From Nitrospira_E sp052156535 (GTDB taxonomy: Bacteria; Nitrospirota; Nitrospiria; Nitrospirales; UBA8639), in NCBI RefSeq assembly GCF_052156535.1, contig NZ_JBQKUP010000039.1, positions 1-64,000 on the forward strand: a DNA stretch of 64,000 nt, given 5' to 3'. Of this stretch, positions 53,163-62,348 are shown one piece after another. Under the pieces are notes generated by a model that searched no databases, was not told the DNA's origin, and saw only the letters and a program-made list of their open reading frames with translations. Each line of letters opens with the position of its first letter. Position 1 is the stretch's first letter. The position numbers and the translations under genes were made by a program.

Positions 53163-53439
53163 CAGGCTTACCTCTCTCATGGTGTCTGGTTGTGACCCCT
53201 CGTTCTCAAATTGTAACCCCGCAGTTCCGACGATAACTATACAGAACACAAAAGCCAAGCCATCCGTGGGAACCATAACGACTCGGAACCCTCTTCATAA
53301 TATCGAATTTTCCGTATTTTTTCCGGTAGTAGAGTGACATGGGTAAGGTAAATTTTGACTCTTCTCCCTTAAGAAAATGGAAAGAAAGGTCTCTGGGATA
53401 CCGTGAACCAGCCGGTGCCGATGGGCGCTGTTTTTTAAA

Positions 53440-53640
53440 TTGCCAGGATCGGGAGAGGAATTGGCTGGGAAAGCGGAGGAATTTGTCAAAAACCTCTACT
53501 TTGCGAACGGGATCACATTCGACAAAACAGAAAAGTATATGTACGTGTCGGAATCGATGATGGATCGCGTGCTTTGTTTCCGTGTTGATGTTGAGAACGG
53601 CTCGGTCTCGGAGCGCGAAGCCACATCTGTCAGCTGGGAA
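53440..53640 (+). pseudogene. fragment of an SMP-30/gluconolactonase-like gene
   Basis: A frame reading EFVKNLYFANGITFDKTEK, YMYVSESMMDRVLCFRVDVENG matches an internal part of SMP-30/strictosidine-synthase-like propellers (FANGI-x-FD...YVSE-x-x-x-x-RV-x-R). About 60 residues remain; both ends of the gene are gone, and the frame continues into the convergent barrel gene. A gene remnant. Confidence 0.55.
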
Positions 53641-53665
53641 AAGTCATGGAAATCGCCCTCTTCCA

Positions 53666-54565
53666 TTAAAAATAGAGTGCTCCGTAGAACAGTCCCCCGT
53701 TCCAGGACATGTCCAGTTCCCACCCTTTGGGCTTTCCATTTTTATAATCGATATCGACCATCATGCGGTCAAAGGCGGCTCCAACTGCGAAATGTTTGAA
53801 GACTCGATATTCCAATCCGAAATAGAATTCGGCCAGGGTGCCTTCAATATTATCAACGTTCACATAAAAAAAATCCGTTCGCAGAATAGCCTTCAGGCGC
53901 GGGAAAATTTTATATTCCACACCCAACCCCAAAGTGGGAAGCGGAGCTTGGATTTTCTCTTTGACCTTGTCCTCACCGGCCACCGGATTGAAATCATCCG
54001 GATCGAACACTAAGTTACCCTTGAACTTCGCCTCGAAATTCCCGAAATACATTCCCGGCGACAGGAATAATTCTGTTTTGTCACTGTGATAAAATGACCA
54101 GTTGTAATAGAAACGATACACGGTGAGGTCTACCTTACTTTTAATCCCGCCTCCAACCGTGAAGATCTTATCGTCAATCTGGAGATCATCGTCGACGGTT
54201 CTACTGCCGTGGAGATTGATGTCATACCAGGAAAATCCGATTGCATGGTTCTCATTGAAACGGAACTCAAAACCGGCCCGCAGCATGTCATCATCATCAT
54301 CTCCCCCAAGGCCATCATGCCAATCAAAGGTACTACCCAACCCGGTCTTCGAGCCATCCAATCGGAATTTCCCATCAATCCCAAAAAGTTTTTGGTATCC
54401 GCCATACAACTTCAACCGATCCGGATGCTCTTGCGGCCATTCCTCACCGTAGGCCCGTTCACCTATCAACAAACCCAACAACACTGTCAATGTAAGAAGC
54501 GAACTTAGTGTAAAAGAAGGGGGCTGTCTTTGGGATAAATTCCGAAGCGTCAAAGCCATTTCCAT
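53666..54565 (-). CDS. outer-membrane beta-barrel protein
   Basis: Exported protein of 299 residues. A signal peptide ends near GERAYGEE, followed by strands such as AGFEFRFNENHAIGFSWYDINLHG, SKVDLTVYRFYYNWSFYHSD and LKAILRTDFFYVNVDN. The C-terminus GLFYGALYF ends in Phe, as in outer-membrane proteins. A DDDDD run (about residue 90) could bind cations. Family not identified further. Confidence 0.8.
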   Translation of the reverse strand: MEMALTLRNLSQRQPPSFTLSSLLTLTVLLGLLIGERAYGEEWPQEHPDRLKLYGGYQKLFGIDGKFRLDGSKTGLGSTFDWHDGLGGDDDDDMLRAGFEFRFNENHAIGFSWYDINLHGSRTVDDDLQIDDKIFTVGGGIKSKVDLTVYRFYYNWSFYHSDKTELFLSPGMYFGNFEAKFKGNLVFDPDDFNPVAGEDKVKEKIQAPLPTLGLGVEYKIFPRLKAILRTDFFYVNVDNIEGTLAEFYFGLEYRVFKHFAVGAAFDRMMVDIDYKNGKPKGWELDMSWNGGLFYGALYF

Positions 54566-55083
54566 AATAGGTTACGCTTCTACCCCTCGGATTGACCAAA
54601 AAAAATAGTACTCTCTAATAAGCCTGCATGTCCCATATGGGCATTAGAATTCATAAAAATCATCCCTTCGAAGGGGAGACTTCTGACTTCTATGGCAATC
54701 AAACTCGTATTGTAGATTAGCTTCGAAGTCTGTCACTTTTTCTCAAATTAATCAATCGTCCAGGCTTGCCAATGAAGCATGGACAGTCATTGAGCAATTG
54801 GAGACACACCTCTCCGCTCTTTGTTTCAGGAGTCAGTTGTGTCTCGGCTTATCCCGTTATTGGCACCAACTGCAGCAGGTCAAGTTTTTGCAAGATCGTT
54901 TCAAAGAGCTCCCTTGGCCTTCGCCTATTCATGAAATTTTTACACCCTCGAATGCATCAATGATCAAGCCCAATGAGTCCATCTTCTGTCAAGCCATTCG
55001 CCCATCCATCTTGATCGTGTCGATCAACTGATGGTGTGTACTCGGAACGTGGGCCATTAATTTTAAATTTCCCTCAAGGAGGC
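54566..55083. other. stretch of decayed coding sequence
   Basis: About 520 bases without an intact gene. A plus-strand frame from about 54744 reads ETHLSALCFRSQLCLGL and LQQVKFLQDRFKELPWP, which looks like former protein sequence, then stops. The methyltransferase remnant follows at 55084. Confidence 0.4.
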
Positions 55084-55194
55084 CTCAATGGAGGGCGCGT
55101 CTTGGATCTTGCTTGTGGATTGGGAGTCTATCCACGATTGTTAAAACAACACGGTGCAGGGATTCGTGGTGAAAGCTCGAATCAGTCAAGTTGA
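55084..55194 (+). pseudogene. fragment of a SAM-dependent methyltransferase gene
   Basis: The frame LNGGRVLDLACGLGVYPRLLKQHGAGIRG is a textbook motif I of class I methyltransferases, yet it ends at a TGA after 36 codons and has no start. The rest was probably lost when the convergent MFS gene arrived or rearranged; the two overlap by 13 bases. Confidence 0.55.
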
Positions 55195-56444
55195 ACGAAA
55201 CCTGTTTCGCGAATAAGGAAGATTGCCGTCAACAAGGTCACCGCCCCACCCATAGCGATCCAATAGGCCGGCATGATCGGATTGCCTGTTGTTGAAATCA
55301 ACCAGGCGGCCATCAGTGGCGTGGTGCCGCCAAACACGCCGATGGAAACGTTATACGAAAAAGCGAGGCCGGTGCATCGGACGGGAGCCGGGATCAATTC
55401 CACATTGGCGGCCACTATCCCTCCGGCTAACATTCCGATGATCAACGCGAACCCCAATTCCCCAAGGAATATAGTTATCGGATGAGTCGTATGTATCAAG
55501 TGGAAAAGGGGAATGGACCCGAAGGTCATCAGTGTTCCGGCAGCGATTAATATGGGTCTACGCCCGATTCTATCCGATAGCCAGGCGCCCATCGGTAGGA
55601 ATAATAACAACAGGGCCATGCTTAACGTGTTTAGATTAAAGGCCGCGCCTTCAGGCAGATGATCAATTTCCTTAATGTAGGTGACGGCATAGACGAAAAT
55701 TGCATAAAAAGAAATGCCATACCCCACATTAAGGAGTGCGACCCTCATGATTGATGAGCGGTATTTCCCAAAGGAATCGAGGACAGGACTTTTGGTTGCA
55801 CCGGCAGTTCTTTCAATATGGATATTCCGCCGGACAAAATATCCAGTGCCGGCTACCAGCGCGCCTAGGATAAATGGAAGACGCCAACCCCAACTGACCA
55901 CTTGTGCTTCATCCAACCCATTCGTCAGGAGTGCCCCGACACCGGAACCTAAGAGGATCCCGGCTCCTGCCCCCCAGACGCCCCAAATGGCACTGAACGC
56001 TCTTCGATTGTATGGAGAATTTTCTACCAAAAAGACCAAGGAGCTCGTGTATTCCCCGCCAACCGATAATCCCTGAATCATTCGAAAAGCGATCAGCAAA
56101 ACAGGGGCCGCCAATCCGATTTCCGCGTGAGTAGGCAAAAGACCAATCAACACTGTCGGTACGGCCATGGTGATGACCGAAAGCGTCAGCGCGCGGGTGC
56201 GTCCGACCAAGTCACCGATTCGGCCAAACAACAAACCTCCCAAGGGTCGGACCAAAAAGCCTGCGGCGAACGCACCGAATGCCGTGATTAATGAAACGGC
56301 TGGATTATCGGACGGAAAAAATTGGCGTCCGATGATGGCGGCGAAATAGCCGTACACGGCAAAGTCATACCACTCCATGACGTTGCCAATAAGCCCGGCT
56401 AGGATGATGCGTCGCCGGGACGAAGAAGGCGCTCCACTCTCCAA
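55182..56444 (-). CDS. MFS transporter, metabolite:H+ symporter (MHS) group
   Basis: Membrane transporter of 420 residues with 12 predicted helices. The opening GNVMEWYDFAVYGYFAAIIGRQFFPSD and the loop RPLGGLLFGRIGDLVGRTRALTLSV are the MHS signature; RMIQGLSVGGEYTSSLVFLVE is conserved too. Relatives carry proline, betaine, citrate or alpha-ketoglutarate with protons. No substrate-specific neighbour is present. The start at 56444 fits the short cytoplasmic N-terminus. Confidence 0.92.
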   Translation of the reverse strand: MESGAPSSSRRRIILAGLIGNVMEWYDFAVYGYFAAIIGRQFFPSDNPAVSLITAFGAFAAGFLVRPLGGLLFGRIGDLVGRTRALTLSVITMAVPTVLIGLLPTHAEIGLAAPVLLIAFRMIQGLSVGGEYTSSLVFLVENSPYNRRAFSAIWGVWGAGAGILLGSGVGALLTNGLDEAQVVSWGWRLPFILGALVAGTGYFVRRNIHIERTAGATKSPVLDSFGKYRSSIMRVALLNVGYGISFYAIFVYAVTYIKEIDHLPEGAAFNLNTLSMALLLLFLPMGAWLSDRIGRRPILIAAGTLMTFGSIPLFHLIHTTHPITIFLGELGFALIIGMLAGGIVAANVELIPAPVRCTGLAFSYNVSIGVFGGTTPLMAAWLISTTGNPIMPAYWIAMGGAVTLLTAIFLIRETGFVQLD

Positions 56445-56580
56445 TGACTTGAAACCCTTTCACTCCCACGCGAACCACGCAGGAGGCTATGCATTTGCTC
56501 TCAACCGTTCTATATGCGCGACCATGTCGACTTTTTGGCTGTTGGTGTTGATGCAGTGGCCCAACCCTTCCATGACTGGT

Positions 56581-57408
56581 TTATACAGGGCCTTGAGGTT
56601 GCTGCGGGTGTTTCAACGCGTAATGGTAACTGGTGTGATGAGCATGATTTCCTGGGATGCTCCCATATTGCGCGGTGAATGTCACAGGGTAGCCCACATG
56701 CTCGTACAAAACCTTTTCCGTAAACCCAAGGTACACGGACGGGGGCACCTCCGGCACCAGATCGCAACTGTTCACAATCCGATAAATATGAGCGAGGCCG
56801 TTGTTAAGAAAGGTGGCCAACGTTGGATCGCAGGCACGGGGACCCGCCAAATTGTATTGAAAGACTAATGGTGTTTGTAGCGTAAATGCGTTGGCCATCA
56901 AGTCCGGTGTAGACACCATGGCCAAGGCTGCACCCAGACTGTGGCCGGTGATGTACAACGTGCGAATGCCTTCCAGCGAATTGAGTTGCGATAAGAGGGA
57001 CTGACGAAGGGATTTATACAGGTCAAAGAACCCTTCATGGACAAAACCCACATTTGAAACGTGTGGCACCTCGTAAGGAACTTGTTTGATTTCGGCGTCG
57101 TTGTACCAATCCTCCAGGGTTTCGGTCCCGCGAAAAATGACATAGGCCTTGTCGTCCTGCCGGGTAACCAACGCAAAAGGTTCCAAATCCCTAAATAAGA
57201 GCACCTCGGAATTGCCCCAGATCGGTTCGCCGAAGCGATAAGGCGAGTCACGAGGAGGTTGCCAGCGTAAATCGGCTGGCGTATGTGGTTTCTTCTGCTG
57301 TACCCATTGGAAGTACATACCATAGGCCAAATCCACGAGATCGGAACATTCCACGGCCTCGGTCAGATCGAACGGAGCCGGTGGGAAATACATGGGTTTG
57401 CTCGACAT
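56581..57408 (-). CDS. lipase class 3 family protein
   Basis: Alpha/beta-hydrolase of 275 residues. The nucleophile elbow GHSLGAALA has the catalytic Ser; YVIFRGTETLEDWYNDAE and LAGPRACDPTLATFLN are class 3 lipase blocks, with the acid Asp in RIVNSCDLVPEVPP and His in a late GNHAHHTSYHY. No signal peptide is seen, so it may be cytoplasmic. TAGGAG precedes the chosen ATG at 57408. Confidence 0.9.
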   Translation of the reverse strand: MSSKPMYFPPAPFDLTEAVECSDLVDLAYGMYFQWVQQKKPHTPADLRWQPPRDSPYRFGEPIWGNSEVLLFRDLEPFALVTRQDDKAYVIFRGTETLEDWYNDAEIKQVPYEVPHVSNVGFVHEGFFDLYKSLRQSLLSQLNSLEGIRTLYITGHSLGAALAMVSTPDLMANAFTLQTPLVFQYNLAGPRACDPTLATFLNNGLAHIYRIVNSCDLVPEVPPSVYLGFTEKVLYEHVGYPVTFTAQYGSIPGNHAHHTSYHYALKHPQQPQGPV

Positions 57409-57479
57409 GATCGCTCCTACCATACATCACAACTCAGGCTGGAGGCACCGGACGCTAAGGAAGAAAAAGAGCGAGACCT

Positions 57480-57755
57480 ATGGAGGTTTGGCTCGGGGCC
57501 GGTCGAAAAACTGTAACCGAGATGATTTTCCCAGAGTATGTACCCTGGACTCAAGCCAATGTGATTGATTCAAACACCACCGTCATCTTTACCTATAGGC
57601 TGTCGTCGGGTGATTCGTTGAATATCGGCATGTATGTCCACCATCTGGAACAGCCCTATCATGATGTTGAATTGAAGAAGACGACACGCAAGCAAGCGGT
57701 TGAGGAAGTTGTGCGGTGGCTGACCGGAGATGAAGAATTGAGTGATCATAATTAG
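57480..57755 (+). CDS. hypothetical protein
   Basis: Frame of 91 residues with a charged, helical C-terminus (KKTTRKQAVEEVVRWLTGDEELSDHN) and a beta-rich middle (TTVIFTYRLSSGDSLNIGMYVHH). Composition is protein-like; a later start near 57522 is possible. No family recognised. Divergent from the lipase gene. Confidence 0.5.
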   Translation: MEVWLGAGRKTVTEMIFPEYVPWTQANVIDSNTTVIFTYRLSSGDSLNIGMYVHHLEQPYHDVELKKTTRKQAVEEVVRWLTGDEELSDHN

Positions 57756-57864
57756 TATAGAGCGACACCACCCAAGAGCGAGGTATGTTGACAATACCAA
57801 CAGGTCTGTTAGGCGCAGCCCGTTAAGCGGTACTTAAACAAAGAGCACCTGAAAATATGTTGGG

Positions 57865-58758
57865 CTAAGTGGCTCCATCGGATTCGGTCTCCAGCAAAGA
57901 GGCCATCCATCCTCCTGCTGGAATCGTTAACAACGGGCAGGACACTTTTCGAAGAACTTGTTCCGTCTGACTGCCCCGCAGCGCATCCAAGAATCCCCGA
58001 CGTCCTGCCGTCGTCATGATTAAGAGATCTGCTTTATGGTTTTTGACAGTCTTCAGAATAATCTTTGAAATGTCGCCGTTTTCTGTGACCTTAGTCCATC
58101 GCCACCCTGGTACTGACGGAAATCGTACTGTCGGCATTTGACCATTCTCGCCGACGTGGAGGACGGTGAACCGACCGGAACGGCAATTGAGCTGTTGCAC
58201 AAGACGGGCGGCTGCCTGGATCGCAGGTTGGGGTTTAGGATCAGCTGCCACCGGAATCACAATATGCTTCAATGAGACGACGCCATCTTGTTTAGACACA
58301 AAACCCGTGATTCCCTTCGGTATCAAAAGGGTCATCAAGCGTGATTTCCTTGTAATCGGCTTGGCCACCGATCTGCTCATCCAGTAAATCCGGTTGTTGT
58401 CCTGTTGAGTCGCTAGAACAAGGAGATCGGTTGGGTGATGTTCTAACCACTCCAAGACGGATTTAACGGGATCCTTATGTTGGATCGTTAACTTTCTGAC
58501 GTTTATTCCCAATTGCGGTACTGCTGACCGTGGACTGTGCTTCGGTAACAGTCCCCATCGTTCAAGTATATTTCTGACTCCAGGAAACTCTGTCCAATCC
58601 GTCTCCATATCGTTGGCGACATGCAAAATCGAAAGCTTTGCCTTGGCAGTTAAGGCTGCTTTAAGAGCGTGGGCGAAAGCCGTATGACTGCCTGAGCTAA
58701 AATCGGAACAATGAACCACAGATTGGATAAGCGGTCGTCGTAAACGATGGTTGGTCAT
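57865..58758 (-). CDS. tandem universal stress protein
   Basis: Protein of 297 residues with two Usp domains. Domain 1: SVVHCSDFSSGSHTAFAHALKAAL and ATQQDNNRIYWMSRSVAKPITRK. Domain 2: LKHIVIPVAADPKPQPAIQAAARL and MTTAGRRGFLDALRGSQTEQVLRKVSCPLLTIP. The second domain keeps a GxxGx-type phosphate loop in modified form; ATP binding is possible but unproven. AAGGAG lies 5 bases before the ATG at 58758. Such tandem Usps act under energy or oxidative stress. Confidence 0.9.
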   Translation of the reverse strand: MTNHRLRRPLIQSVVHCSDFSSGSHTAFAHALKAALTAKAKLSILHVANDMETDWTEFPGVRNILERWGLLPKHSPRSAVPQLGINVRKLTIQHKDPVKSVLEWLEHHPTDLLVLATQQDNNRIYWMSRSVAKPITRKSRLMTLLIPKGITGFVSKQDGVVSLKHIVIPVAADPKPQPAIQAAARLVQQLNCRSGRFTVLHVGENGQMPTVRFPSVPGWRWTKVTENGDISKIILKTVKNHKADLLIMTTAGRRGFLDALRGSQTEQVLRKVSCPLLTIPAGGWMASLLETESDGAT

Positions 58759-59029
58759 GACACTCCTTTCACGAAAGACCTGCAACACTTCGGTCCACGA
58801 TCCTAACCGGCAGATTGTACCCCAAATGATCGTGAAGAAAAATAGCTATGTCTCAAGGGTTCAATGGGTATTGTCAAATTGACGACATGAGGGCACAATG
58901 AAGCCACTTTTCAGAGTCGTGGCAGCACACACTTCATGCACACACGACGTCCTGCCAAACTTGGAATGCCTGAATACGTAACAGAGGATAGTTGACCGCT
59001 AGCATGAGATGGCGACTGGGCAATCTTCA

Positions 59030-59896
59030 ATGAGCAAGTGGATGGCAATCTTCCTCTGCTTTGCCGCAGCTTTCGCGCAGACAATCGGCAGTCTGGCTTT
59101 GGGTCTGGCGACGAGAACTCTCTGTTCCGATTTGTGGTACAGAGTGATAGAGGAGAACGTGGCGACGATCGACAAGCAAGGGCACGGTCCGGACATCGGT
59201 TCTGACGAATGGAAGTCGGTGATTGAGTTCAAGCTCGGGATTCGGGACAAGCCGGATGTTCCGAGTCGTGACACCGAAGCCTGGTGCCGTCACATCGATC
59301 AAATGGTTTTGGAGAACCGCACTTCCTCGAAAGGTGTCGGGGATCCCGGCGGAACTGCCAAGGCGCAAGGCCCATCGTACGCTTGTATCAATGTTATTGG
59401 CGGTAGCATTGAGGCGATGATTTGCAAGGATGAGGAATTATCGGCACTCGATCGCAAGCTGTCCGGTGTCTACGCTACTGCATCGAAAAAAGCGATCAAC
59501 GAGCATCCTCCTGTCCTCAGGACAGAGCAACGCGGTTGGATCAAAGGGCGCGACGACTGTTGGAAAATCGAAGACACCCGCGGATGTGTCCGGGATGAGT
59601 ACACACGCCGCATCGCCGAACTGCAGGCCAGGTATCGTCTGGTACCCCACAGTGGGCCGGTCAGTTTCCTGTGCGAGGACACCTCTGCCAACGAGGTCGT
59701 CGCCACGTTTTTCCGGACCAAGCCTCCAACGTTGATTGCCGAACGCGGTGGCAGCCTCTCGCTGATGTTCTTACAGGGGAGTGGCAGTGGGGCTAAGTAC
59801 CAAGGTCGCAACGAGACCTTTTGGGAACATCAAGGGGAAGCGTTGATCACGTGGGGGCATGGTTCACCGGCGATGCATTGCAAAAAGGCGTCGTGA
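59030..59896 (+). CDS. exported fusion of LprI-like (DUF1311) and MliC-like lysozyme-inhibitor domains
   Basis: Exported protein of 288 residues. Signal peptide (WMAIFLCFAAAFAQTIG). The middle has the DUF1311/LprI core: SIEAMICKDEELSALDRKLSGVYA, RTEQRGWIKGRDDCWK, CVRDEYTRRIAELQARY. The C-terminus matches MliC/PliC: VSFLCEDTSANEVVATFFRT and AERGGSLSLMFLQGSGSGAKYQGRNETFWEHQGEALITW with the conserved SGSGA-x-Y loop. LprI and MliC both block lysozyme, so the fusion likely protects peptidoglycan from it. The start at 59030 gives the cleanest signal peptide. Confidence 0.85.
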   Translation: MSKWMAIFLCFAAAFAQTIGSLALGLATRTLCSDLWYRVIEENVATIDKQGHGPDIGSDEWKSVIEFKLGIRDKPDVPSRDTEAWCRHIDQMVLENRTSSKGVGDPGGTAKAQGPSYACINVIGGSIEAMICKDEELSALDRKLSGVYATASKKAINEHPPVLRTEQRGWIKGRDDCWKIEDTRGCVRDEYTRRIAELQARYRLVPHSGPVSFLCEDTSANEVVATFFRTKPPTLIAERGGSLSLMFLQGSGSGAKYQGRNETFWEHQGEALITWGHGSPAMHCKKAS

Positions 59897-60019
59897 GGCA
59901 GATCCGCGACAGCGAAAGAAACCAGAAAATGAAGTCTATTGAAGAATAAGGGCGTGTTGGATATTTCGCGCACAACACGCATACATACCCGAGGGAGTGC
60001 CGAAACCAATAGCGGGAGG

Positions 60020-60137
60020 GAATGTTCAAAAAAGTCCGTCCAGCCAGGCCGAAGCCATTTTGCCGCGCGGAGCGTATATCGAGTACGTGAGCACGGCAAA
60101 ATCGCGAGAACGCCGTTGGCGGCTTTTTGCAACATTC
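60020..60137 (+). mobile_element. MITE-like palindromic element, copy F (core only)
   Basis: Compact 118-base palindrome: GAATGTTCAAAAAAG at the left and CTTTTTGCAACATTC at the right, with AGTACGTGAGCACGG near the centre. It lacks the outer left part of copies A, B, C and E, so the core may move on its own or be a deletion form. No flanking duplication seen. Confidence 0.72.
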
Positions 60138-60160
60138 ACAATAAGGAAAGCCCAGGCCCA

Positions 60161-60241
60161 AAACGTCGCTACAGTCCAGGTCGATGATTTGTCTCAATGG
60201 GAAGAGAGTTTTATGACCCATGGGAAGCTGTTCCGCTCTTT
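60161..60241 (+). repeat. left gene fragment flanking the VOC/hydrolase pair
   Basis: About 80 bases related to 61951-62033. The frame reads NVATVQVDDLSQWEESFMTHGKLFRS, like the start of small monooxygenase-like proteins. No continuation follows, so it is a remnant. Confidence 0.55.
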
Positions 60242-60424
60242 GCAAAGGCGAAGAGCAAAGATTCTGCTGTTTCTGGGCTGCGGCTCATCCCCAACGTTCG
60301 GCGGCCATAGTACCGGAGGACTTGGCAGATGGTGCTGGCAGCGCGAGGGGCTCCGCAGTGTTTGAATGACCGTTTGTTTGAGGGATGAGAAGCTGAGTGC
60401 CGACCGGCGAAAGGAGCAGAGGCC

Positions 60425-60871
60425 ATGATCAAGCACTTTGACCACGTCACCATTGTGGTAAGAAATGTCGAGGAAGCCAAGCAGTTTTTTGGCCTGCTGG
60501 GGTTCAAAGAAGACATGTCCGTCGTGATCGAAGGTTCGCAGTTCTCCAACTACATGGGGGTTGACGGTATCGAGGCTGAACACATCACCCTTGTGCTTGC
60601 CAACGTTTCACCACGAACGGAGGTTCAACTACTCAAGTATCGCTCCCCGGATCCTCTCCCGGACTCGGCTATTCGCAACCTCACCAAACTGGGGTTCAAC
60701 CACGTCTGTTTCGCCGTGGACGATCTGGAGGCCGAGGTGGCAAGGCTTAAAGCCCACGGCGTTCAACTCCGCAACGAGGTCATGGACTTCCATGACCGCA
60801 AACTGGTCTTTCTTTCCGGGCCGGAGGGCATCACCGTGGAACTGTCGGAATGGGATCGAAGCCGCGGGTAA
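60425..60871 (+). CDS. VOC (glyoxalase/dioxygenase) superfamily protein
   Basis: Protein of 148 residues made of two beta-alpha-beta modules. Metal-binding residues can be placed: His in FDHVTIVVRNVEEAKQFF, Glu in TEVQLLKY, His in FNHVCFAVDDLEAEV and Glu in ITVELSEW. The spacing fits methylmalonyl-CoA epimerase or glyoxalase-type enzymes; substrate not predictable. GGAGCAGAGG precedes the ATG at 60425. An alpha/beta hydrolase gene follows after 98 bases. Confidence 0.9.
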   Translation: MIKHFDHVTIVVRNVEEAKQFFGLLGFKEDMSVVIEGSQFSNYMGVDGIEAEHITLVLANVSPRTEVQLLKYRSPDPLPDSAIRNLTKLGFNHVCFAVDDLEAEVARLKAHGVQLRNEVMDFHDRKLVFLSGPEGITVELSEWDRSRG

Positions 60872-60969
60872 CGTGAAACCAGCCGCTGCAGCTGACGGCG
60901 TGCCGCTATGAGGGTCCCTTCGGCTGAGCTTGATCCGTATGCGGCCTTGACTTAACGGAGGGAATCGAC

Positions 60970-61920
60970 ATGAATCGCGTATATGACCCAACGATTGAAA
61001 AGATTGCACGGGCGTTTCCCCAGGTCGACGTTTCTGACGTACAGGGCGCACGACAGATGGTAGCCGAATTCTGTGAGGCATTGCAGAAGTCAACGGGACG
61101 TCCCAGGCACGACCAAATTAAAGAAGTAGAAAAGACGATTCCAGGTCCCAATGGTGCTCCGCCCTTTCCGATCCGCCTCTACGTTCCTAAGGATCGCACC
61201 GAGGAGAGCCCGGCCTTTGTCAACTTCCATGGAGGTGCGTTCATTTTGGGTGATTTGGAGAGCGAACATCCGCGTTGCTTGGCAATGGCGGTAGAGGGTG
61301 GTGCCGTCTCAGTAGGCGTCGATTACCGACTCGCTCCAGAGCACCCCTTCCCTGCAGGGGTGGAAGACTGTTATGCCGCTTTGAGGTGGGTCGCGGCCAA
61401 TGCAGAGGAACTCCAGGTTGATCCCAACCGTATCGCAATCGGAGGCGGCAGTGCAGGAGGTAATCTGTCCGCGGCCGTGGCGTTGATGGCCCGAGATCGC
61501 GGCGGACCGAAAATCGCCTTCCAGATGTTATTCTACCCGGTGGTTGACGACCGTTCTGAGACGGACTCCATGAAGGCCGGGACCGACCTGTATATCTGGG
61601 ATTATTGGAACAATCTCCGCATGTGGGACCACTATATCGGGCGTGATCGTGTTGAGGTGTCTCCGTATGCGGCACCGGCACGGGCGGATACCCTCACCGG
61701 CCTGCCGCCAGCTTACGTGATGACCTGTGAGCATGACCCTCTACGTGACGAAGGGATTCTCTATGCGATGAGGTTGATGGCAGCCGGCGTGCCGGTGGAA
61801 CTCCACCACTACCCGGGCACGGTCCACGGCTTTGACTTTCTGGCGCAGTCCGATATTTCCACGCTCGCCATAAGGGAAGGTGTCGAAGCGTTCAAGCGCG
61901 CCATGGGTAGGGCCTCATAA
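60970..61920 (+). CDS. alpha/beta hydrolase of the hormone-sensitive lipase group
   Basis: Carboxylesterase of 316 residues. The oxyanion motif HGGAF, the nucleophile GGGSAGGNLSAAVAL with catalytic Ser, the acid Asp in CEHDPLRDEG and the His in GTVHGFDFL give the full HSL triad. GVDYRLAPEHPFPAGVEDCYAAL is typical. No signal peptide, so cytoplasmic. GGAGGGA lies 6-8 bases before the ATG. It follows the VOC gene; the pair lies between two gene fragments and may be a small catabolic cassette. Confidence 0.94.
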   Translation: MNRVYDPTIEKIARAFPQVDVSDVQGARQMVAEFCEALQKSTGRPRHDQIKEVEKTIPGPNGAPPFPIRLYVPKDRTEESPAFVNFHGGAFILGDLESEHPRCLAMAVEGGAVSVGVDYRLAPEHPFPAGVEDCYAALRWVAANAEELQVDPNRIAIGGGSAGGNLSAAVALMARDRGGPKIAFQMLFYPVVDDRSETDSMKAGTDLYIWDYWNNLRMWDHYIGRDRVEVSPYAAPARADTLTGLPPAYVMTCEHDPLRDEGILYAMRLMAAGVPVELHHYPGTVHGFDFLAQSDISTLAIREGVEAFKRAMGRAS

Positions 61921-61950
61921 TGTAGATAACTACAAGAATAGGAACGCATA

Positions 61951-62033
61951 TGCCAAGATCGTCGCCACAGTCCAAGTCGAAGGTTTGCCGAAATGGGAGG
62001 AGAGTTTTAGAACGCATGGAGGGTTGTTCCGCC
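61951..62033 (+). repeat. right gene fragment flanking the VOC/hydrolase pair
   Basis: Frame reads AKIVATVQVEGLPKWEESF and RTHGGLFRRQT, the same start of a small monooxygenase-like family as at 60161-60241, roughly 75-80% identical in DNA by eye. Beyond 62033 the frame degrades; 62034-62348 shows no gene. Confidence 0.55.
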
Positions 62034-62348
62034 GACAAACGATCAATGGCCGGTACGATACAATTTTTTGTGCTGGACAAACAGTTCAAGTTCTAAGGTA
62101 CTTGAAAGGCATCGGGGGATCCATTGAAAAACCCCAAAACGGACACTTGATCCCACTTTATTCGATGTTACTTTGGATAGACAGTAGACATACGATACCG
62201 AATCATTTGGATGTGCCTCATAACCACGGCTCGGAGCTGACGCCCTACATCGTGCGTTTTAGGCGTTACTTGCGTTGGAAAGCTGTGGGCCGTTGCTCAA
62301 ACTCGCCGTTGGAGGGAATCGAAAGGCAAGGAACAAGGTGAAGCTCCT

